A model generated the notes under the pieces. That model ran no database searches, was not told where the DNA came from, and saw nothing but the letters and a program-made list of their open reading frames with translations. Shown piece by piece: positions 53,601-58,316 of a stretch of DNA of 64,000 bases (position 1 is the stretch's first letter; the number at the start of each line of letters is the position of its first letter). This stretch comes from Saxidomus purpurata (lineage: Eukaryota; Mollusca; Bivalvia; Venerida; Veneridae), in the NCBI GenBank assembly GCA_022818135.1, contig JAFMSR010000001.1:6648369-6712368 (forward strand), written 5' to 3'. The translations under genes were made by a program, and so were the position numbers.

Positions 53601-56600
53601 AATTAGCTTAGAAATCATCCGAACTTTAAGAAAATAAAGTAACTGGGTTTCACTTAAGAAATTGCCCCGTCTTATAAACGAGTCTATTAAACAAGAGCTG
53701 TCCATAAGACAGCAAGCTCGACTATTGTGGGTGTTTGCTAATAAAACAAAACTTTTATCAGTATAATAGCTAAACAAAATTCTGCTAACTATTAAGTATA
53801 AACTAGGTAAGTTGAATCCTAAAAAAAGTCAAAATCTATCACTACATATTTGATTTTTGGTAAATTAATTGTTTGATACAAAATGTACCCCTGAACACTA
53901 TTGCTAAGTTTGATATAACTACATGTACCATAAGTGGTTACTGAGATATGTGCATGATAGTACCTTGCATGCAAAACTTTAACCAAATTTTCAAAGTCAA
54001 ACAAGGGCCATAATATGCACTAAATTTAAACAAGAGTTATCTGACTTGACTGTGTGACACCCCTTAAGACATTAACAAAGTTTCAAGTCAAAATCATAAG
54101 TGGTTACTGAGATATGTGCATGATAGTACCTAGCAGGCAAAACTTTAACCAAATTTTCAAAGTCAAACAAGGGCCATACTTTGTATAAATTTTATGCAAG
54201 AGTTATCTGACTTGACTGTGTGAAACCCCTTAAGATATTAAAAGTTTCAAGTCAAAATCATAAGTGGTTACTGAGATATGTGCATGATAGTACCTTTGCA
54301 TGCAAAACTTTAACCAAATTTTCAAAAGTCAAACAAGGGCCATACTTTGAATAAATTTTATGCAAGAGTTATCTGACTTGACTGTGTGAAACCCCTTAAG
54401 ATATTAAAAGTTCAAGTCAATATCATAAGTGGTTACTGAGATATGTGCATGATAGTACCTTGCATGCAAAACTTTAACCAAATTTTCAAAGTCAAACAAG
54501 GGCCATAATTTGCACTAAATTTATACAAGAGTTATCTGACTTGACTGTGTGACACCCCTAAAGACATTTACAAAGTTTCAAGTCAATATCATAAGTGGTT
54601 ACTGAGATATGTGCATGATAGTACCTAGCAGGCAAAACTTTAACCAAATTTAGTACCTAGCAGGCAAAATTTTAACCAAATTTATACAAGAGTTATCTGA
54701 CTTGACTGTGTGACACCCCTAGAGACATTTTTAAAACAAAGTTTCAAGTCAATATCATAAGTGGTTACTGAAATATGTGCATGATAGTACCTAGCAGGCA
54801 AAACTTTAACCAAATTTTCAAAGTCAAACAAGGGCCATAATTTGTACTAAATTTATACAAGAGTTATCTGACTTGATTGTATGACACCCCTAAAGACATG
54901 AACAAAGTTTCAAGTCAATATCATAAGTGGTTACTGAGATACAGTACACGCAAGGTGTTTTTTCCAAATGTCACCCAGTCACCGAGACAGAAATTCATTC
55001 TAGGTGACCAGTCATGGTGACATGGTCACCATAAAAAAGTTTTGGTCACCTAAACGGCCACTGCGACCATTTACGATGCGCCGAGATATGAGGTCGTGGT
55101 GATTCACGGTGGCCGGTCGATGAATCGCGGTGACCAACTCGCCTGAAATAAAGTATTTTACAATTATTTTATTATATCTATTGATGTACAAAATGTAGAA
55201 TACATCAATTTCTGTAAATACTTTTTATTTTTCATCTATGGTCTCTATTATTAACACATCGTCGCCGGTATTTCTGTTCAATTGCCGCTCGAGTATTACT
55301 TCATAAAAAATCATTATTTTTCGATACATGTATAATTGTTTCAAAACGTTTTCTTTCCTACCTGAACTCACATTTATCACATTTATGTAGATTTAAAATA
55401 ATAATTCACGTAAACAATGTGCCGTAATTGGTCAATCTTTTTAATTCCAACTTGCCTTTTGTCAATCACAGTGGGTGTAAAAGATATTGCCTGTAATAAA
55501 GCATGACATATTTAACTCAAAAAATTGTTTGCAAACCCAAGCTATCTGACACAATTACTTCTGAAAGATAACTGTCAATATTGAGTGAATACGCATATTT
55601 GTCTGGGGAGATTTTGAGTATCACTTGTCTTACGAAAGTCGACAGACAATGCATCGAAAGTGCGTAAATATTTAAATTATTGTAATAATTATTGTCCAAT
55701 GTTCGTAAATTTTTGAATGCAAAAAAATTATCTAGATTTATATTAAAAAGTTCGAATGTTTTGTTCCCGAAACACAATTACTGTGTGCTATATTTGGTGT
55801 ACCGCAAGGTTCAGTTGTGAGACCTCTCTTTGTTGCGAATTATGCTTTCTTTTATATTTAATTTTATTATTTTGTACGGATCACACAAACAACCGGAATA
55901 TTACTGAAATGCACATTATTAATAAAGAAATCTTGAATATCAAAACGAGTTGCTTGTTCGCAGCGTACTTTTTGTTTTGTCATTTACGATTGCCTCTAAT
56001 TTTTCAGTAACTGCCAACGTCCATGCTTTCCCAGTTACACTTTTTTCATTTTGCCAAATAAAGTTATTTTTTACTGCAAAGTCTTTTCTATATCAAACGT
56101 AAAGCAGCAGGTGTCATGAGATCAAAGAATGCCGCCGCGATTGCCGGTTTCTTTGATCTTAGTGAGCACATGGTATTAAAAAGAAACAGTTTGAGATATT
56201 GACAATAGATTTTGAATTTTGGATTATTAGATCATAAGTTTGGAAAAGTTTAAGTAAGTTTGTTTTTTTTAGATTTATTGTGTTGCCGGGGTTGTTTTAC
56301 TTGATCCTACAGTATGTTAGTTTGTTGATAGCGGCATCGTAATTAAAACGATTTGGGCGTCGAAAATTTTCGAAAAATATCAAATTACAATTAATTTTTT
56401 ATTTTTTTATTGACAATTTAAAGTTAATCAGTAAAAAAACATAACAAATATTCAAGTCTCGACTCGAATGTGGACTACGCGTAAAATGCGGTGACCAGTC
56501 ACCAAAACTTTAGGCGACCAGACACGCGAATTCGCGGTGACGGGAGACCCAGGGGGGCATTTGGGTGACCAAATTTGCGTGGTCACGATGATTGGACATC

Positions 56601-57835
56601 GTGGTGATGGGTGACAATTGGAAAAAACACCTTGCGTGTACTGTATGTGCATGATAGTACTTAGCAGGCAAAACTTTAACCAAAGAAGCAACGCCGACGC
56701 ACAAGTGACTGTAATAGCTCTCCATATTCTCCGAATAGTCGAGCTAAAAACTACACAATTTCCATGGCAAAGTAGGGGGGTCATCTTATAAGCAGATTGC
56801 CTTATAGGCGGGGAAATACGGTATTTGGTAAAAGTCTACCTAAATAATTAATCAAAAACTACACTTGTGTAAATCTGTTCAAGTGACTGTATGAAGTGGT
56901 CCCAAATCCAATTATTTCAATGCATGTAATTTTCCTTTCAATGCCTGCCATAATTGGCCAGTGGCAAGATAATAAACAGTTATAACATTTGCTTTTCATG
57001 GTGTGCAACTCTTCATCGTTTCAAGTGTGCGAATAATCTTCCCTTGAGCGAGATGTAAAGATGTTGTTTAAGGAAAGTGCAATTAATCATTAAACATGTT
57101 AAATGGATAATTTACAACTAGATTTTCTCCTATGATACATTAAATATTAAATACAATTGTTACAATTTCTAAAAAATATAATGGAAAGTTTAAAAACTAT
57201 GGTTGCATACGGTGGTTGTCAAAAAAGTTCCCTACTGTATGACGTCATACAGGAACATGTCTGCAACACAGTGCAAGGTGATTTGTTTCTGAGTTTTCTC
57301 TGTTACTCTGTATGGTAGGTATCCAGAAAGGCCCTCTTCCAGAAAGGCCCAGTCCTAAAAGACCCATTTTTCCACGGTACCAGAAAGGCTTATTTTTTGG
57401 TTACTACATTATGTGTTTTAATCATATGTTATTTTAGTTAATGTCTATTTTTAATTATGTTGTTATTTCTATATTCTGTTATTTTCATAAAAGCTGAATG
57501 AATTAGGCTACTCCTGGAGGCTGGACTATATATACACACCCTCTATTTCTACTTGCTCCTCTTGCAAGGTCTTTTCTGTTATCTGATGCATGATGTGGGG
57601 CTGCTTGCCCAAAATCGAAAGACTCGTCATTATCTTCATATGCGTCATAAATATCGTCGTCATCAAACAAGCTAGCACCGCCTTTCCTGCCCCCAATTCC
57701 TGATGAACCCCGTGGCTTTTGCGGCTCTGGTTGTGCATGTCCGCGACCTCTACCACGTCCACGACTACTCCTATTCTGGCGTCCACCACCCCGGTTTGGT
57801 CGTCCACGGCCTCGCCTGAAAACTTTAGATTCCAT
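25959..57835 (-). CDS. DHX57: DHX57, ATP-dependent DEAH-box RNA helicase (27 coding exons)
   Basis: Complete gene; exon coordinates are given separately. The 1,393-residue product compares with about 1,386 for human DHX57 and matches along its whole length. Domain order: Gly/Arg-rich N-terminus (1-100); UBA (about 197-231); RWD (about 250-396) split by a CCCH zinc finger (C306, C314, C320, H324); helicase core with motif I GMTGCGKTT (577-585), II DEVH (678-681), III SAT (710-712), V TNIAETS (919-925) and [10 protein letters not shown] (966-973); then winged-helix/ratchet (HA2) and OB-fold regions to a C-terminal LITTQ. This DEAH family unwinds RNA using NTP; the exact cellular role of DHX57 is poorly known. 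All introns are GT-AG and phases join without a gap, so the gene looks intact despite heavy transposon load. Start: Met at 57835 in AAGAAATGG context. Exons 1 and 2 are 12 kb apart, so an additional cassette exon there cannot be excluded. Confidence 0.96.
26495..26662 (-). mobile_element. tRNA-derived SINE in DHX57 intron 26
   Basis: The complement of 26591-26661 has an A box (TAGCGTAGTGGTAAGC) and a B box (GGGTTTGATGCCC), i.e. a tRNA-like head. It is followed by the dispersed body (complement of AGAGAGAGGCAATGTGG) shared with other copies in the window. Confidence 0.7.
26725..26868 (-). CDS. DHX57: DHX57 exon 26
   Basis: [18 protein letters not shown] then [15 protein letters not shown]; residues 1299-1346, OB-fold end. 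Confidence 0.96.
27060..27215 (-). mobile_element. tRNA-derived SINE in DHX57 intron 25
   Basis: The complement contains AGTGGTTATGGTGTTTGCTC and GGGTTTGATCGTC, which are tRNA-like A- and B-box regions close to those at 30281-30352. Confidence 0.6.
27432..27521 (-). CDS. DHX57: DHX57 exon 25
   Basis: [20 protein letters not shown] then [10 protein letters not shown]; residues 1269-1298. Confidence 0.95.
27835..27896 (-). CDS. DHX57: DHX57 exon 24
   Basis: A 62-nt exon, [20 protein letters not shown]; residues 1248-1268. Confidence 0.94.
28005..28085. repeat. GATCATGATC-family dispersed repeat, short copy
   Basis: CAGTGCAGATCATGATCAGC and TGATCATGATCTACACTCT match the paired motifs of copies at 34088, 36444 and 40238. 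Confidence 0.6.
28314..28428 (-). CDS. DHX57: DHX57 exon 23
   Basis: [18 protein letters not shown], the start of the OB-fold region; residues 1210-1248. Confidence 0.95.
29002..29185. repeat. 37-bp minisatellite, five units
   Basis: Five head-to-tail units of about 37 bp with the landmark CAAACTTTCCCTATGTGTAC; units differ by one or two bases. It lies in DHX57 intron 22 close to the exon 22 donor. Confidence 0.95.
29222..29359 (-). CDS. DHX57: DHX57 exon 22
   Basis: [18 protein letters not shown] through VAATGPE; residues 1164-1209. A 37-bp minisatellite lies about 36 bp beyond its donor. Confidence 0.95.
29771..30050. mobile_element. long-TIR MITE (Mutator-like?) in DHX57 intron 21
   Basis: About 85-bp inverted arms (29771-29856 and 29968-30048). 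The shared landmark is GGTCGAAATCCCCTTGGTCC and its complement. The near-identical direct repeats CTTCATAGGA (29762-29771) and CTTCGTAGGA (30050-30059) could be a 9-10-bp target duplication, as in Mutator-like elements. A single arm recurs at 61288-61360. Confidence 0.8.
30205..30352 (-). mobile_element. tRNA-derived SINE in DHX57 intron 21
   Basis: The complement of 30281-30352 has TAGTGGTTATGGCATTTGCTC-like A-box sequence and GGTTTGATCCCC B-box-like sequence, next to body sequence shared with the 26.5-kb copy. Confidence 0.65.
30453..30536 (-). CDS. DHX57: DHX57 exon 21
   Basis: [20 protein letters not shown] then FLAKKSLE; residues 1136-1163 in the HA2 region. Confidence 0.95.
30949..31044 (-). 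CDS. DHX57: DHX57 exon 20
   Basis: [17 protein letters not shown] then [13 protein letters not shown]; residues 1104-1135. The donor AAT|GTAAAT is weak but keeps the phase. Confidence 0.9.
31714..31974. mobile_element. palindromic MITE, copy 2 (DHX57 intron 19)
   Basis: The same family as 20741-21005: CCCCGTGCTTATTAAAGTTT at the left, the complement of the left-arm sequence at the right, and inner arms CATGAAATCATGCTCAAGTA and complement. It stops 21 bp short of exon 19. Confidence 0.85.
31996..32086 (-). CDS. DHX57: DHX57 exon 19
   Basis: [20 protein letters not shown] then [10 protein letters not shown]; residues 1073-1103. A MITE begins 22 bp beyond its donor. Confidence 0.95.
32466..32515 (-). 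CDS. DHX57: DHX57 exon 18
   Basis: A 50-nt exon, [17 protein letters not shown]; residues 1057-1073. Confidence 0.94.
32925..33020 (-). CDS. DHX57: DHX57 exon 17
   Basis: [20 protein letters not shown]; residues 1025-1056, in phase 0 at both ends. Confidence 0.95.
33215..33291 (-). CDS. DHX57: DHX57 exon 16
   Basis: [20 protein letters not shown], the start of the winged-helix region; residues 999-1024. Confidence 0.95.
33644..33807 (-). CDS. DHX57: DHX57 exon 15 (motif VI)
   Basis: [12 protein letters not shown], which carries the arginine finger, then [11 protein letters not shown]; residues 944-999. Confidence 0.96.
33895..33990. mobile_element. SINE body fragment in DHX57 intron 14
   Basis: CTCATACCAGATGGATTAAA and GGGGCAAGGTGGAATTAATG match the body sequence of the SINE copies at 25.2 and 26.5 kb. 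Confidence 0.5.
34088..34235. repeat. GATCATGATC-family dispersed repeat (DHX57 intron 14)
   Basis: Carries CCAGTGTAGATCATGATCAA, its inverted partner AATCATGATCTGCACTGTTC, and a tail AATGGTACAGTC..GAAAGATGGACAGG. The same phrases appear at 36444, 39690 and 40238. Non-coding, family unnamed. Confidence 0.7.
34428..34541 (-). CDS. DHX57: DHX57 exon 14 (motif V)
   Basis: [20 protein letters not shown] then [10 protein letters not shown]; residues 906-944. Confidence 0.95.
34941..35000 (-). CDS. DHX57: DHX57 exon 13
   Basis: A 60-nt exon, [17 protein letters not shown]; residues 886-906. Confidence 0.94.
35255..36387 (-). mobile_element. Helentron/pearl-like element, second family (DHX57 intron 12)
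   Basis: On the minus strand it starts TATACCCCCAAAACGAAG, passes a CCGACC-type tract (36318-36340) and about seven ~137-bp tandem units (landmark GGACAAGGAAAAGTAACAAA on plus). It then repeats the terminus (TTTTGGGGGTATT complement near 35283-35294) and ends in a small hairpin (ATCAC-TAAAT-GTGAT region, 35264-35279). Non-coding. Confidence 0.78.
36444..36545. repeat. GATCATGATC-family dispersed repeat
   Basis: CAGGCTGATCATGATCTACA followed by GGGGTAAGGGTTAAAAG, as in the copy at 40238-40462. Confidence 0.6.
36580..36689 (-). CDS. DHX57: DHX57 exon 12
   Basis: [16 protein letters not shown], motif IV region; residues 850-886. Confidence 0.95.
36960..37080. repeat. (ATA)n/(ATT)n microsatellite (DHX57 intron 11)
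   Basis: Interrupted runs of AAT/ATA switching to ATT at the end, so the tract is partly self-complementary. The 121-aa ORF here is only this repeat translated. Confidence 0.95.
37254..37369 (-). CDS. DHX57: DHX57 exon 11
   Basis: [20 protein letters not shown], the start of the second RecA-like domain; residues 811-849. Confidence 0.94.
38079..38260 (-). CDS. DHX57: DHX57 exon 10
   Basis: A family-specific insert, less conserved and acidic (residues 750-811), running from [15 protein letters not shown] to QLYLRYT. It corresponds to the human region containing SPYMRSMKQ. Confidence 0.92.
38494..39417. mobile_element. hAT-type non-autonomous element (DHX57 intron 9)
   Basis: Terminal inverted repeats TAGGGATGGCAAAGAAT and the complement of ATTCGTTGACATCCCTA. 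The inner sequence is rich in CCGAATATTCGG-type palindromes. Perfect 8-bp target duplications GTTTTAAT flank it at 38486-38493 and 39418-39425. The 924-bp body has no transposase frame. Confidence 0.92.
39475..39529 (-). CDS. DHX57: DHX57 exon 9
   Basis: A 55-nt exon encoding [19 protein letters not shown] (residues 732-750). It corresponds to the IPGRTFPV motif of DEAH helicases. Confidence 0.94.
39690..39800. repeat. GATCATGATC-family dispersed repeat, diverged
   Basis: TGATCATGATCAGTATTCA and GAATGATGGACAGGTTCATT match the family phrases; the head is lost. Confidence 0.5.
39871..40004 (-). CDS. DHX57: DHX57 exon 8 (SAT motif)
   Basis: [11 protein letters not shown], motif III coupling NTP hydrolysis to unwinding; residues 687-732. 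Confidence 0.96.
40238..40462. repeat. GATCATGATC-family dispersed repeat, longest copy (DHX57 intron 7)
   Basis: Begins AACCCTTTCCCTACTGGTGG, contains AAGTGCAGATCATGATCT and AAATTGAAAGATAGACTGGT, and ends ATTAAAGGGTTTAACC. The complementary CCTTT/AAAGG ends suggest inverted termini. Confidence 0.65.
40494..40618 (-). CDS. DHX57: DHX57 exon 7 (DEVH box)
   Basis: [14 protein letters not shown] followed by motif [13 protein letters not shown]; residues 646-687. Confidence 0.96.
40852..41047 (-). CDS. DHX57: DHX57 exon 6
   Basis: Completes Walker A (CGKTT) and carries motif Ia (CTQPRRISA), then YQIRLEKMQ; residues 580-645. Confidence 0.96.
41573..41694 (-). CDS. DHX57: DHX57 exon 5
   Basis: Residues 540-579, from the linker (ESRQKLPAW) through QVVVISGMT, the first half of the Walker A motif. 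Confidence 0.95.
42151..43177 (-). CDS. DHX57: DHX57 exon 4 (UBA, RWD and CCCH finger)
   Basis: The largest exon (1,027 nt, residues 197-539): UBA, then RWD interrupted by the zinc finger C-x7-C-x5-C-x3-H, then a charged low-complexity linker rich in Lys, Glu and Ser. The exon ends FKRKK|GTATTA in phase 0. Confidence 0.95.
43298..44677 (-). mobile_element. Helentron/pearl-like element, third family (DHX57 intron 3)
   Basis: On the minus strand it begins TTTTTAGCTCACCTGG, has about six ~165-bp tandem units (landmark GGTCCACTAGACAATGC on plus), and repeats the terminus as CAGGTGAGCGATATAGG. It ends with the perfect hairpin GGGCCATCATGGCCC followed by TCTTGTT. Two flanking copies of a CAACCAGAGTTCTGCATGGA unit (43670 and 44470) suggest the core itself was partly duplicated. 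No coding. Confidence 0.85.
44754..44924 (-). CDS. DHX57: DHX57 exon 3
   Basis: Acidic linker, ending in [12 protein letters not shown] just before the UBA domain (residues 140-196). Acceptor TTTTAG, donor AG|GTGATG. Confidence 0.92.
45432..45554 (-). CDS. DHX57: DHX57 exon 2
   Basis: Encodes [20 protein letters not shown], matching the LHMTSENQE region of vertebrate DHX57 (residues 99-139). Acceptor TCGGTAG, donor CAAG|GTAAG. Confidence 0.93.
46880..47150. repeat. inverted ~42-bp minisatellite (large hairpin)
   Basis: The left arm (46880-47016) repeats AAGCCGCGGTTAAAATATT plus TTAGCTCCGGCATAAATATG. The right arm (47018-47150) carries the same units in reverse complement. Together they form a ~130-bp stem, centred near 47017. 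Confidence 0.9.
47168..47623. repeat. ~450-bp near-pure poly-C tract
   Basis: Several C runs of up to about 70 broken by A-rich islands. Extreme base composition immediately beside a perfect hairpin suggests a sequencing or consensus artefact, though a genuine C-rich satellite is possible. ORFs here (poly-Pro or poly-Gly) are meaningless. Confidence 0.9.
49062..49637. repeat. long inverted repeat inside element A (also at 52986-53561)
   Basis: Arms of about 170-200 bp (49062-49262 and 49463-49637) are complementary, with the landmark TTCGGATATTGATTTTTGG on one arm and its complement on the other. It may be a separate fold-back MITE inserted in element A. Confidence 0.8.
49767..51015 (-). mobile_element. 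element B (Helentron/pearl-like), truncated copy in duplication copy 1
   Basis: Same as the first part of 53691-56750: hairpin GCTGTC-CATAA-GACAGC and GCTCGACTATT, then about seven ~165-bp units (landmark AAGTGGTTACTGAGATATGT). The right end is missing because the duplication ends inside element C. Confidence 0.85.
52012..55932. repeat. 3.9-kb tandem duplication, copy 2
   Basis: The direct repeat of 48081-52011, offset 3,931 bp at the start and 3,924 bp after the indel. Beyond 55932 the sequence continues into the intact right half of element C, so copy 2 retains the ancestral right junction while copy 1 retains the ancestral left junction. Confidence 0.96.
53691..56750 (-). mobile_element. 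element B: Helentron/pearl-like element interrupted by element C
   Basis: On the minus strand it begins TTTTTAGCTCGACTATTCGG and a GCGTCGGCGTTG tract. It has a tandem core of ~165-bp units, the repeated terminus (AATAGTCGAGC complement at 53716-53726) and the hairpin GCTGTC-TTATG-GACAGC followed by TCTTGT. The core is split by element C at 54942-56643. Same family as 23641-25140. Confidence 0.85.
54942..56643. mobile_element. element C: TA-flanked long-TIR element (Tc1/mariner-like)
   Basis: Both ends read CAGTACACGCAAGGTGTTTT inwards, with further inverted match over TCACCCA-rich sequence. The TA at 54940-54941 and 56644-56645 is the target duplication: deleting the element restores GAGATATGTGCATG of the element B core unit. 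It is 1.7 kb, with no transposase frame recognised. A truncated copy starts at 51016. Confidence 0.9.
57235..57252. promoter_or_regulatory. perfect 18-bp palindrome containing a full CRE
   Basis: CTGTATGACGTCATACAG is fully self-complementary and centred on TGACGTCA, the CREB/ATF site. It lies in DHX57 intron 1, 288 bp from exon 1, a plausible promoter-proximal regulatory position. Confidence 0.45.
57540..57835 (-). CDS. DHX57: DHX57 exon 1
   Basis: Start codon and the Gly/Arg-rich N-terminus (GRGRGRG-type runs, then an acidic [14 protein letters not shown] stretch), residues 1-98. The donor GG|GTGTGT leaves two bases of a Gly codon, which fits exon 2. Reading through the donor soon gives a plausible but non-homologous tail, so the splice was preferred. 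Confidence 0.85.
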
Positions 57836-58289
57836 TTCTTTTAGTAAATCGTCAGAATAAACATAAACATTGCCACATTTATTAAGTTTGCTTTTTCCTA
57901 ACTTTTACTTCGACACCGGTTATTCCTTCTTGATGAAGAGTATTCTTAAGCGGGACGGTCTAAGACGCGGATGACTTTAGCGGACAACATAAACGGTGCC
58001 GAACCACTTCGGACAAGACTTGGTATAAAGTTAAGATCGTTGTTCTGTGATACATGGTATTTGACTATACTTCGACCACAGGAGCCACCGAAAGCAAATT
58101 TCCAGGTGTGTTATAAATGAAAATGCATTTTCTTGCCATATGGCTTCGTTCAAATTACGAAAAACTCTTACATCTAAACAAATGTAGTTTTGAAGTACTG
58201 TTACTGTCAAGGAAAGTCGTGTCAATAAGAAATACTTTGTAATTATTTTCTATTTCGTACTTTTCATTTGTTCTTGCATATGCAAATGC
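57836..58289 (-). promoter_or_regulatory. DHX57: DHX57 upstream region
   Basis: The region directly upstream of the start codon. No TATA box or other clear core promoter motif is visible, and no CpG-rich island. The 5' UTR boundary is unknown. Confidence 0.35.
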
Positions 58290-58316
58290 ATGTGTAAGGT
58301 GACACGGCGGCTATTC

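Larger units (their letters stand above)
52576..56821. mobile_element. element A: TA-flanked TIR element (pogo/Tc1-like?), interrupted
   Basis: The left end CTATATTTCCCCGCTTATAAG and the complement of the right end (CCGTATTTCCCCGCCTATAAG) form an imperfect inverted repeat. TA flanks both sides (52574-52575 and 56822-56823). The body is interrupted by element B. The same left end occurs in copy 1 at 48652. Confidence 0.75.
45555..57539 (-). other. DHX57: DHX57 intron 1, a transposon-filled 12-kb intron
   Basis: Carries, in order on the plus strand: unique sequence to 46.2 kb, a hAT-like element with a hairpin minisatellite and poly-C (46212-48099), a 3.9-kb direct duplication (48081-55932) made of nested elements, the remainder of those elements to 56823, and about 700 bp of quiet sequence with a CRE palindrome. 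Confidence 0.85.

Noticed and set aside
48652..55777. Paired ORFs (62-100 aa) repeated 3,924 bp apart
   Set aside because: They repeat because the DNA is duplicated. They lie across transposon termini and hairpins and show no protein features.
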